Assembly (NCBI GenBank): GCA_041484195.1
Contig: JBGPHC010000003.1
Location: 186,001-250,000, forward strand
Direction: 5' to 3'
DNA: 64,000 nucleotides
Source: PSRI01 sp041484195
GTDB taxonomy: Bacteria > Bacteroidota > Bacteroidia > Chitinophagales > Chitinophagaceae
The translations under genes and the position numbers were made by a program. Of this stretch, positions 35,728 through 44,605 are shown one piece after another. Numbering within the stretch: position 1 is the stretch's first letter; every line of letters starts with the position of its first letter. The notes beneath the pieces were generated by a model that was not told the origin of the DNA, ran no database searches, and saw nothing but the letters and a program-made list of their open reading frames with translations.

Positions 35728-36273
35728 TCATTTCTTTTTGGGAGCCGCGCCAGGGGCTTGTTTTTGGGTTTTCTTCACAAGCCTGATCAGTTCATCGAAA
35801 GGAGGGTTATTGTCGTAAGCCTTCACCAGCATTCCCTGTCTGTTATATAGACCTACAAATGGCGTTCGCTGCAGCTTGAGGTAATTCTTCACTGTAAACG
35901 CGAGACCTTCGGTTCCGATCTTGATATTAGGGTATGCCTTGAGGTGGTATTGCTCCTCGAAACTTTTTATGGAACCATAAGGCACAAAGCTGATCATTAA
36001 AATATGGATATCCCTGAACGCAGACATATTCTTTATAAGCTCTTTAGTCAGTTCCTGGCAGTGCTCACATTCGGGAGAAAAATATATTATCAAGAGCGGT
36101 TTGTCATGCTTTATTGCCGATTTCTCAAATACGGTTCCATCCGTCATTTGCAACTTTATGGGCGGCAAATCTTTTGGAGGATCAAATGCAGTCTGACCGT
36201 TTGCGATAGAAAAAATGGCAGCCATCGGGACTCCGATCACGATGGTCCTGAGCATTTCGAAAATAAATCTCAT
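35728..36273 (-). CDS. Exported thioredoxin-fold protein (TlpA-like)
   Basis: A 181-residue protein with an N-terminal signal (RTIVIGVPMAAIFSIANGQT) and a thioredoxin-like domain with the active-site pair CEHC (C69, C72) in YFSPECEHCQE. The FVGLYNRQG segment holds the cis-Pro region (RTPFVGLY). It is likely a periplasmic disulfide reductase or redoxin. The C-terminal KKTQKQAPGAAPKKK tail is basic and low-complexity. The next gene upstream on the strand is the glucosidase gene at 36334-38994, 60 bases away; no functional link is implied. Confidence 0.8.
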   Translation of the reverse strand: MRFIFEMLRTIVIGVPMAAIFSIANGQTAFDPPKDLPPIKLQMTDGTVFEKSAIKHDKPLLIIYFSPECEHCQELTKELIKNMSAFRDIHILMISFVPYGSIKSFEEQYHLKAYPNIKIGTEGLAFTVKNYLKLQRTPFVGLYNRQGMLVKAYDNNPPFDELIRLVKKTQKQAPGAAPKKK

Positions 36274-36333
36274 TATTATAAAATTTCAGATTTTGCAAAG
36301 ATATGCCGACTTGCTAAACTCAAATATGCTGGT

Positions 36334-38994
36334 CTATGGCCGCCCCGCATTTCCATCTTCTGCCAGAGGATCCTTCCTGGGCTGTAGCAATCTTGCAATC
36401 AACCCTGCCCATCCGGTCTGATGTGAAGAACCCAAACCCGTACCCAAATCGCCATGAAAATATTCATGGAAAAGGATATAATCTCTAAAATGGGGATCCT
36501 TCTGGAATTTCTCAACGTTACCGAATACCGGCCTGCGGCCCTGATCATCTTTTAAAAAAATCCTGTTCAGTCGCCTGGTAATTTCATCAGCCACTTCATT
36601 TAGATTTAGATATTTTCCCGACCCGGTTGGGCATTCCACTTTGAATTCGTTTCCATAGTATAAATGATATCGTTGCAGGCTTTCAATGATCAGAAAATTC
36701 AATGGCATCCAAATGGGGCCTCTCCAATTGGAATTTCCTCCAAATAAACCAGAATCCGATTCACCAGGCGTGTATTTAACCGTTTCGATTTGCCCATCAA
36801 TCTCTAAATGATAAGGATGTTCCAGGTGATATTTGGATATGGCCCTGATTCCATAGTCGGAGAGAAATTCACTTTCATCCAGCAGCCTTTTCAGAATTCG
36901 GGTCATTCTAAAACTCCTCAACAGTGACAATAAATGTCTCTTATCCTCATTCTTCTGATGCCAGCGGGAGACTTGCCCGGCGAGGCCAGGTCTGTTTCTG
37001 AGAATCCAATCCATTCTTTCCGGCAGATCCTTTATCTGCTGCAACAACTCGTCTTCAACTATTTCAACTGCGAATAGCGGAATGGCTCCGACCAGTGAAC
37101 GCACTTTCAGCTTGATGGTATCGTCATTGGGCAGACGAAGTATATCATAAAAGAATTGGTCTTCTTCATCCCAGAGGCCGGTCCCTCCTTCTCCCATAGT
37201 ATTGATGGCTTCGGAAATATAGAGGAAGTGTTCGAAAAATTTAGTGGCCATGTCTTCATATACAGGATTGTATTGTGCCAGCTCAAGAGCGATGCGGGTG
37301 AGGTTGATAGCATACATGGCCATCCAACTGGTTCCATCAGCCTGCTCGATAATCATACCTTCGGGGAGTATGGCGCTCCGGTTCAGAACCCCAATATTGT
37401 CCAGTCCCAGAAAGCCTCCCTCGAAAATATTATTGCCTTGTGCATCTTTTCGGTTCACCCACCACGTGAAGTTCAGCATCAATTTATGAAATATCGTTTC
37501 CAGGAATGGCAGATCGGGCTTGCCATTGTTGTGGAGTTGGTCAATTTTATATACTCTCCATGCGGCCCAGGCATGTACCGGCGGATTGGCATCACTGAAA
37601 TTCCACTCATAGGCCGGTAATTGCCCGTTTGGATGCATATACCTTTCATGCGTAAGCAGCAGCAATTGATCTTTGGCGAATTCAGGATCGATCATTGAAA
37701 AAGGAATGCAATGAAAAGCGAGATCCCAGGCAGCGTACCAGGGGTATTCCCACTTGTCGGGCATGGAAATAACCTGCCGGTTCCTCAGGTGTTTCCATTC
37801 ATGATTCCTTCCCTTCTTCCTATCTGCGGGTGGCGCCGGCTGGTCTGGATCTCCATGCAGCCACAGGTCCACTTCATAATAATAAAATTGCTTACTCCAT
37901 AGCATACCTGCAAATGCCTGGCGTTGTATCAGTTTTTCATCGGCCGACTGCATTTCCTTTTGCAGGTCTGCGTAAAAAGAATCAGCCTCTTGAATTCTCA
38001 AGGCAAACAACCGGTCGAAGTCTTCGAAAGGGCGGTTATTATTATTGGGTTCCAGCCTTAACCTGATAGTAAATGATCCTCCCGCTTTAATCAACTGATC
38101 ATAGTTCACAGCCGCCCTGGTGCCTTGTGGATTTTCATTCAACGCCTCTGCCTGACCACTAACAATGAAGTCGTTGATGCCATCCTTGGCGCTGGCATTC
38201 TTGTTACTGCATTTATATAGTCTTTCCAGGTTGTTCTCATTCTCACAGAACAACAACGGCGCCTTCTTATCGAGATGCAGCACAGAATCGCCTAAATCCT
38301 TGTGGGAAATATTAATATCCCCGACATTAGATGAGATCAGGGAAGGACGATAGTCGCTATAGCCCCAGCTCCAGGTGTTACGCGCCCAAATAGAAGGAAG
38401 AATATTCAAGGAAGCATCTTCAGCCCCCCGGTTTTCTACTGTGATTCTTATGAGCAGGTCTTCGGCATCGGCCTTGGCGTATTCTATAAATACATCAAAA
38501 TATTTATCCTCATCAAAGATCCCTGTATCAACGATTTCAAATTCCGGATCAAGGCGGCTACGCTTCGCGTTTTCTTCCACTAACCATGCATAAGGATATT
38601 CCTGTTGTGGATACTTGTAGAGCATCTTCATATAGGAATGTGTGGGTGTGTTGTCGAGATAATAGTACAATTCCTTGACATCCTCTCCGTGATTGCCCTG
38701 CTCATTTGTAAGCCCAAAGAATATTTCTTTCAGGATGGGATCTTTTTTATTCCACAGGGCCAGCGAGAAACAGATGAATTGATTCTCATCGCTAATGCCC
38801 GCGATCCCTTCTTCTCCCCAGCGCCAGGCCTTACTGCGAGCCATATCGTGGGTAGTATAATTCCAGGCGTCCCCGTTGGGACTATAGTCTTCCCTGATTG
38901 TACCCCATTGCCGGTTGGAGACATAAGGTCCCCACTTCTTCCAATTTTTTTGGCCGGATTTAGTTTCTTCCAGTCGCAGATTTTCCTGATTCAT
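36334..38994 (-). CDS. MGH1/GH63-like glucosidase
   Basis: An 886-residue cytoplasmic protein (no signal) of the MGH1-like glycoside hydrolase group related to GH63. The opening (RLEETKSGQKNWKKWGPYVSNRQWGTIREDYS) and the central (alpha/alpha)6 barrel region with WEYPWYAAWDLAFHCIPF and the C-terminal NSNWRGPIWMPLNFLIIE are its hallmarks. Related bacterial enzymes cleave alpha-glucosidic bonds, for example in mannosylglycerate or oligosaccharides. The substrate is not known. It is the furthest downstream member of a five-gene minus-strand block of carbohydrate enzymes, but the 214-base gap to the next gene suggests its own unit. Confidence 0.85.
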   Translation of the reverse strand: MNQENLRLEETKSGQKNWKKWGPYVSNRQWGTIREDYSPNGDAWNYTTHDMARSKAWRWGEEGIAGISDENQFICFSLALWNKKDPILKEIFFGLTNEQGNHGEDVKELYYYLDNTPTHSYMKMLYKYPQQEYPYAWLVEENAKRSRLDPEFEIVDTGIFDEDKYFDVFIEYAKADAEDLLIRITVENRGAEDASLNILPSIWARNTWSWGYSDYRPSLISSNVGDINISHKDLGDSVLHLDKKAPLLFCENENNLERLYKCSNKNASAKDGINDFIVSGQAEALNENPQGTRAAVNYDQLIKAGGSFTIRLRLEPNNNNRPFEDFDRLFALRIQEADSFYADLQKEMQSADEKLIQRQAFAGMLWSKQFYYYEVDLWLHGDPDQPAPPADRKKGRNHEWKHLRNRQVISMPDKWEYPWYAAWDLAFHCIPFSMIDPEFAKDQLLLLTHERYMHPNGQLPAYEWNFSDANPPVHAWAAWRVYKIDQLHNNGKPDLPFLETIFHKLMLNFTWWVNRKDAQGNNIFEGGFLGLDNIGVLNRSAILPEGMIIEQADGTSWMAMYAINLTRIALELAQYNPVYEDMATKFFEHFLYISEAINTMGEGGTGLWDEEDQFFYDILRLPNDDTIKLKVRSLVGAIPLFAVEIVEDELLQQIKDLPERMDWILRNRPGLAGQVSRWHQKNEDKRHLLSLLRSFRMTRILKRLLDESEFLSDYGIRAISKYHLEHPYHLEIDGQIETVKYTPGESDSGLFGGNSNWRGPIWMPLNFLIIESLQRYHLYYGNEFKVECPTGSGKYLNLNEVADEITRRLNRIFLKDDQGRRPVFGNVEKFQKDPHFRDYILFHEYFHGDLGTGLGSSHQTGWAGLIARLLQPRKDPLAEDGNAGRP

Positions 38995-39208
38995 ATCCCT
39001 TCCTCCTCCTGTAGATTTTCAAAATACAAAGTTGGCAGCATAAGCCCTGATTCATTTACTATGATAGAAATATCAAATCCGTTATGAAAGTGTTTGTTAC
39101 TCCTGAATGGGTTTTGAATTCAAATCCGAATGGTTTTGCGAATCGCCTGTGATGAGGTGATCCTGTAGAACAATCAATGCTGTGCCTGGCGTCCCAAATT
39201 TTGCGGCA

Positions 39209-40204
39209 TTAGCTCCTGAGTATCGCCTCAATAGCATCCAGTTCCGATCCGCTGAATTCGGGATTCTTTAGGGCGTCAATATTATTATCCAACTGTTGCA
39301 CAGAACTGGCGCCGATCAGGACCGAAGTGATGCGTTTATCTTTCAACAACCAGGCCAGCGCCATTTGGGCCAGGCTCTGTTTTCTTTTTTGGGCGATCGC
39401 GTTCAGTTTTGAAATCTTTTCAATTTTTTCGGCAGTTATTTCGGAAGCCTTGAGGAAACCATGAGGCTTACCGGCTCGTGAATTTTCGGGTATGCCTTTG
39501 AGATAGCGGTCTGTCAAAAGCCCCTGTGCTAATGGTGAAAAGGCGATGCAACCCACTCCCTTCTTTTCCAATACTGCCAGCAGTCCATTTTCCACCCATC
39601 TTTCAAACATGGAATATTTTGGCTGATGAATCAGGCAGGGAGTTCCCAATGAACGCAGAATTTCAATGGCTTTTTCGGCCTCTGCCGCCTGATAATTTGA
39701 AATGCCCACATACAATGCCTTACCCTGACGCACAGCCACATCCAATGCCATCATGGTTTCTTCGAGTGGGGTATCGGGATCGGGCCGATGAGAATAAAAA
39801 ATATCCACATATTCGAGTTGAAGCCGTTTCAGGCTCTGGTCCAGGCTCGAAATAAGGTATTTCCGGGAGCCCCATTCTCCGTATGGGCCGGGCCACATAA
39901 GGTAGCCGGCTTTGGTGGAAATGATCAATTCATCCCGCAGCGTTCCAGGGAAATCCTTCTTCAAAATATTTCCGAAATTTTCTTCCGCCGAACCGGGTTC
40001 TGGTCCATAATTATTCGCCAGGTCAAAATGCGTGATGCCCCTGTCAAATGCCCGCCGCACGATATTTCTTCCATTATCAAACACATCCACCGAACCGAAA
40101 TTATGCCAGAGCCCCAATGAAATGGCGGGCAATCTTATTCCGCTTCGCCCGCAACGATTATATTTCATGGATTCATATCTGTCTGAAGCTGCAGTGTATA
40201 TCAT
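39209..40204 (-). CDS. gpr: L-glyceraldehyde 3-phosphate reductase (YghZ-type aldo-keto reductase)
   Basis: A 331-residue aldo-keto reductase. The start (MIYTAASDRYESMKYNRCGRSGIRLP) and SLGLWHNFG segment match YghZ/Gpr of E. coli nearly position by position. The catalytic tetrad includes Asp and Tyr of ITHFDLANNYGP and a later Lys and His (STKAGY, YSHRPD). It reduces toxic L-glyceraldehyde 3-phosphate and methylglyoxal with NADPH. It ends 20 bases upstream of the GH2 gene's stop on the same strand, so these genes may form one transcript. Confidence 0.9.
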   Translation of the reverse strand: MIYTAASDRYESMKYNRCGRSGIRLPAISLGLWHNFGSVDVFDNGRNIVRRAFDRGITHFDLANNYGPEPGSAEENFGNILKKDFPGTLRDELIISTKAGYLMWPGPYGEWGSRKYLISSLDQSLKRLQLEYVDIFYSHRPDPDTPLEETMMALDVAVRQGKALYVGISNYQAAEAEKAIEILRSLGTPCLIHQPKYSMFERWVENGLLAVLEKKGVGCIAFSPLAQGLLTDRYLKGIPENSRAGKPHGFLKASEITAEKIEKISKLNAIAQKRKQSLAQMALAWLLKDKRITSVLIGASSVQQLDNNIDALKNPEFSGSELDAIEAILRS

Positions 40205-40224
40205 AATCCTGACTGGTATTAAAA

Positions 40225-42657
40225 TTATCTTGTTGTAATGGTAATGCTTGCCGAAGTTAATCCATCCGAGGTTGCTTTCAATTGCACGGTTCCAGGTTTT
40301 TCCTTTGACCTGATGACGGCCAGGCAGAGCCCGTTGAATGCCTTACGATGATCTGTCCGGAAAGACTCCATGCTGGTTTCACTTCCATTGTCCACTGCGG
40401 CAATGGAACCTGCTCCGGTCACGGTGAATTTAACGTCATTGCCAGCATCCGGAATAAGGTTTCCGGCAGCGTCAACGATCTTTACTGTTACAAAAGAAAG
40501 GTCATCGCCACCCGATTTGATCGTACTCCTGTCAGGGCTCAAAATGATTTTCGCGGCTTTGGCAGCAGTATGGATTACTTTGGTCAGAAATATTTTACCA
40601 TTCTTTCTCGATACTGCTTTCAGGGTCCCTGGCTGGTAAGTGACCCTCCACATTACATGCAATTGATCGCCTTCCTTTTTCTTTATGCCCAATGATTTCC
40701 CATTCAGGAATAGTTCCACTTCATCTGCCTGATTGTAGTAGGCCCATACATCCACCGCTTGCCCCTTCTTCCAATTCCAATGCGGAAAAATATGCAGTAC
40801 CGGCTTATCGGTAAACAGGCTTTGGTATAAATAATAAGAATCCTTTGGAAATCCCGCCAGGTCAACGATTCCAAAATAGGAACTCCTTGCCGGCCAGGGA
40901 TATGGAGTTGGTTCACCCAGATAATCAAAGCCGGTCCAGATGAACATGCCGCTTGCAAAATCATATTTCAATAATTCTTTCAAAGTCTCTTCTTGTGTGG
41001 AGCCCCAGGGTACAGAGCAATTGTCGTAAGCGGAACAGGTAAGATCGGCATTGGCATTCTCAACGGGCTTATCCCAGCGCGCCGGCCAGCGACGAATGCT
41101 GTCTGAAGGCATATCATAGTGACTCCTTGTATTTATCGCAGAGACCGTTTCGGTGCCGATGAATTTTTTCCCTGGGAATTTATTCTGAAAATTCTTGTAC
41201 TCTTCGTGATGATAATTGAACCCCACCAGGTCCAACACGCCGGATCTGTAGATCGCATTTTCAGGATAGGGATTATTCATGGCGGAAGTGATTGGCCGGT
41301 AAATATCCAGCGACCTGATAATCCCTGCCAATTCCTTCGCAATTACGGTTCCTGAACTGTCTTTGCCGTCTTTTCCGGCCCATTGTTCAGGAATTTCATT
41401 CCCGATGCTCCAAATAAATACTGAAGGATGATTCCTGTCTCTCAACACCTGGTCGGTAAGATCCTTTGCATGCCATTCGTCCCAGTACAGGTGATAGTCA
41501 TACCGGTTTTTTGCTTTCTTCCACATATCGAAGGCCTCGTCCATGACTATGAATCCCATCTCATCCGCCAGATCCAACAATTCCGGCGCAGGAGGGTTAT
41601 GGGAGGTACGAATTCCATTGATACCCATCCCCTTCAGAATTTGGAATTGTCGTTCCAATGCCCTTCGGTTGATGGCGGCGCCCAGGCAGCCAAGATCATG
41701 ATGATCACAAACGCCGATAATTTTCATGGATTTCCCGTTCAAAGAAAATCCCTTCTCCACATCAAAATTGAAATACCTGATTCCTAAATTGGTGCTATAC
41801 TCATCCAAGAGCTTTCCTCCCACGCTCACGCGTGTAATGACTTTATACAGGTAGGGATTACCGGTAGACCATAGCACAGGATCATTCACCTTCAATTGCC
41901 AGGCTTCCTCTTTTACCTGGCCGGGTTCCAACTGTATGGGCCCTTCCACCGAAGCGACCGCCCTGGAAGAAGCATCATAAATGGTTGTCTTCACTTCAAT
42001 TGATACAGGGCTCTCGGAAGAATTTTTTATTTTGGTTTGAACGGCGATGTCGGCCGAACTTTCACTCACTTCTGGAGTAGAGACATAGGTTCCCCAATGA
42101 TCCACAAAAACAGGATTCACCTTAGTGAGCCACACATTGCGATATATGCCGGAACCGCTATACCAGCGTGAATTGGGTTGTTTCGAATTGTCCACCCTTA
42201 CCGCCATGATATTTTTCTCATTCCCATATTTGAGATAAGGTGTCAGGTCATACCTGAAAGAAATATACCCATTGGGGCGAATGCCGAGAGAATGTCCATT
42301 GATCCATACCTCACTGTTCATATACACGCCATCAAAATCAATGAAAATCTTCCTGTCTTTTTCTGAGACGGGAATTGTAAATGCTTTTCTGTACCAGCCA
42401 ATGCCGCCTCTCAATGCTCCGCCGCCGGTACCGGTGGGACTCTCCTTGTCAAATGGCAGTTCAATACTCCAGTCATGTGGGAGATTGAGCTGCCTCCATG
42501 ATGCATCATTAAAGCTATTCGCTGAGGCTCCATCGACTTCTCCTAAATTGAATTTCCAGTCCTTTCCGAAATTTTGGACCGTCCTGGTTTGTGCCTGCAA
42601 GCCAAGCGAAGCAAAGGATGCAAGAACCAGGGCAAAAATTAAGCGGTTAAGTTTCAT
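40225..42657 (-). CDS. Exported GH2 beta-galactosidase-type enzyme
   Basis: A signal peptide ends at LQAQ (residue 23). Next come the GH2 sugar-binding domain (about 27-180, with NLPHDWS and WYRKAF), the immunoglobulin-like domain, and the (beta/alpha)8 barrel with acid/base E421 (WSIGNE) and nucleophile E503 (GTETVSAI). A DUF4982-like domain and a C-terminal Ig-like domain complete the 810 residues. The order matches Bacteroidota beta-galactosidases of polysaccharide loci. It probably acts in the periplasm on galactosyl side chains. It lies between the YghZ-type reductase and a clan GH-A lipoprotein on the same strand. Confidence 0.9.
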   Translation of the reverse strand: MKLNRLIFALVLASFASLGLQAQTRTVQNFGKDWKFNLGEVDGASANSFNDASWRQLNLPHDWSIELPFDKESPTGTGGGALRGGIGWYRKAFTIPVSEKDRKIFIDFDGVYMNSEVWINGHSLGIRPNGYISFRYDLTPYLKYGNEKNIMAVRVDNSKQPNSRWYSGSGIYRNVWLTKVNPVFVDHWGTYVSTPEVSESSADIAVQTKIKNSSESPVSIEVKTTIYDASSRAVASVEGPIQLEPGQVKEEAWQLKVNDPVLWSTGNPYLYKVITRVSVGGKLLDEYSTNLGIRYFNFDVEKGFSLNGKSMKIIGVCDHHDLGCLGAAINRRALERQFQILKGMGINGIRTSHNPPAPELLDLADEMGFIVMDEAFDMWKKAKNRYDYHLYWDEWHAKDLTDQVLRDRNHPSVFIWSIGNEIPEQWAGKDGKDSSGTVIAKELAGIIRSLDIYRPITSAMNNPYPENAIYRSGVLDLVGFNYHHEEYKNFQNKFPGKKFIGTETVSAINTRSHYDMPSDSIRRWPARWDKPVENANADLTCSAYDNCSVPWGSTQEETLKELLKYDFASGMFIWTGFDYLGEPTPYPWPARSSYFGIVDLAGFPKDSYYLYQSLFTDKPVLHIFPHWNWKKGQAVDVWAYYNQADEVELFLNGKSLGIKKKEGDQLHVMWRVTYQPGTLKAVSRKNGKIFLTKVIHTAAKAAKIILSPDRSTIKSGGDDLSFVTVKIVDAAGNLIPDAGNDVKFTVTGAGSIAAVDNGSETSMESFRTDHRKAFNGLCLAVIRSKEKPGTVQLKATSDGLTSASITITTR

Positions 42658-42716
42658 TTTATTTATCTATGCATTTGATATGAGAGATGCAATCAATCCA
42701 AGGCTTGGGCGGTTGG

Positions 42717-44489
42717 TTATTTCTTATTCTCCACCACCATATAGAGTACGGCCCTCGCAGGAATTGTCACGGTAATACCTCCTTTAGTAGCGGCAGCCTG
42801 CGCCTTAATGGACTGATAATTGGAAGGCCCGCCCGATGGAAGGGTCGGACCGTTCCCATTCACAAATGTTTTTCCGGAGAATTCTCCATTGTCGCTACCA
42901 CCAGTCAGCGTGTACCAATAATACATATCGCCGGGAATGAAATTTTTGATATCAATATTGATATTCTTGTCGCTGGAGCCCATATTTACGAGTACGAGTC
43001 CCGCTTCACCGGAAGAATAAGTGGAAGTATAGCTCAAAATATCTGTGGCCCCGCTAATAGATGAAGAGACCATTTTGTCGCCAAAATATTTTTGGAAATA
43101 GTACATGTGATAGAATGCAGGCCTCGGATTCCATTTGGTTGAATTGCCAGGTTCATCGCCCTGGCTAAACATACCATGATCGTTGCCATTGTCCCAGGCA
43201 TTGGCCAGATCCCAGCGGCTGGCCATCCCAAATTGATTCTTTAGCAATTCACCCAGCACCATCACTGCATGCATGCCGGCCACATTGGACACCATTTGTC
43301 TGGAGCCAACTGCAAAAATATTCCATTCAGTCAGCGCGATGGGTTTCATTGAAACGCCGCCAAGCTGCGTGGTTGTTTTCATCCAATCCATGATCGATTT
43401 CGTTTCCGCGCTTGCCGTCTTAGAGATGACATCGGCTGTGGAATTTTCATTGTATGGCGTGAAATAATCATGCACAATATAAAAATCCGGGTAATCCCCG
43501 GCCTTCGCAAACAAGCCGCTGTTCCAGGTTCTGTCGGGTACATTCCAGGAATTGGACGCGTCAACCTGGATCAATTGTGCCCCGATCTTAATATCGGCGC
43601 CAATTTCCTGGGCTGCTTTTCGCATAGAATCGGCAAATATTTTAAAATGATTCCCATATACTTCTCCCGAAATGGTTTCAGGCTGGCCATCCTGATTCTT
43701 GACGAGGTCAATCTTGAATCCCGCCTGCCAGGGACCATCGCTTTCATTTCCAATTTCCCAGAACTTTGTTCGCCCTTTGTCATAGCGAACCCAGTCCGCG
43801 GCCAGGTGTGCTGCCGCTTCGGCGGGTTTTGGCCCCGTTCCATACCGCGCATAGCCATAGTTGATAGTAATGATGCCCGTACTTCCGGTTTGCTGCAGCA
43901 TCGCGTAATAATTGTCGACCGATAGAGTCCAGTTCTCCGTGTTTTTTCCATACCAATAAGAGGCTGGGACGGGGTTTCCATCGGAATCGTATAAAGTGAG
44001 GGCAGCGTCGGCGGGAGGACCGTCTTTTGGCGCATTCCAAAAATATACACTGCTGATATTGCCGCCTGGAAAGCGGATCACATGTGGCGCCAGATTCGTA
44101 ATATGGTTGATCAAAACAGGTTCGGTAACCATCTGCGTCATGTATGGATTGGAATTATTTCCAAACAAATATTTCGAAACCCTGGTAGTTATGTCGCTCG
44201 CGTCCATAGTGATGGTTACCGATGTAACAGAAGGCTTGGCACTCGTAGTGTAATCGGGCTTCACAAAGTTTTTGGCGACCCAATCGTCCAGGTAAAACCC
44301 AATACTCGCCGCCCTGGGATTTTCATGTGGGGGAGTGATGGACCCGGGAGGTGGCTGGTTGTTGCCGTTTCCATTACCCGCAGGAGTCTTCTTGCAGGAA
44401 TACATCATTCCCAGAGCCCCCATCAGGCATATCACAAGAATATTAGCGGATATGTATTGGCAGATAAGCCTCTTATAATTGTTCATCAT
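42717..44489 (-). CDS. Clan GH-A lipoprotein glycoside hydrolase (GH51/GH39-like)
   Basis: A lipoprotein signal precedes the lipobox MMYSC (C32), followed by a Pro/Gly/Asn-rich linker. The catalytic (beta/alpha)8 domain has VIRFPGGNISS, the acid/base E249 (KFWEIGNESDGPW) and the nucleophile E388 (IALTEWNIF), the clan GH-A arrangement. The RFPGGN and WEIGNE patterns resemble arabinofuranosidases (GH51) and related families; GH39 or GH44 is not excluded. The last 90 residues form a beta-sandwich. A lipid anchor suggests surface or periplasmic display. It is flanked by GH2 and GH31 genes, so it probably acts on the same branched glycan. Confidence 0.8.
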   Translation of the reverse strand: MMNNYKRLICQYISANILVICLMGALGMMYSCKKTPAGNGNGNNQPPPGSITPPHENPRAASIGFYLDDWVAKNFVKPDYTTSAKPSVTSVTITMDASDITTRVSKYLFGNNSNPYMTQMVTEPVLINHITNLAPHVIRFPGGNISSVYFWNAPKDGPPADAALTLYDSDGNPVPASYWYGKNTENWTLSVDNYYAMLQQTGSTGIITINYGYARYGTGPKPAEAAAHLAADWVRYDKGRTKFWEIGNESDGPWQAGFKIDLVKNQDGQPETISGEVYGNHFKIFADSMRKAAQEIGADIKIGAQLIQVDASNSWNVPDRTWNSGLFAKAGDYPDFYIVHDYFTPYNENSTADVISKTASAETKSIMDWMKTTTQLGGVSMKPIALTEWNIFAVGSRQMVSNVAGMHAVMVLGELLKNQFGMASRWDLANAWDNGNDHGMFSQGDEPGNSTKWNPRPAFYHMYYFQKYFGDKMVSSSISGATDILSYTSTYSSGEAGLVLVNMGSSDKNINIDIKNFIPGDMYYWYTLTGGSDNGEFSGKTFVNGNGPTLPSGGPSNYQSIKAQAAATKGGITVTIPARAVLYMVVENKK

Positions 44490-44605
44490 AATTCAGTGTT
44501 CATTTTTGAAAAGATAGATGCCGATTCCTGCTTTCAATCCAGTCCCTGCCACGACCACTTATTATGATTAATTTTGACTCATCTAAATAGTGAGTTGTGC
44601 CAACA

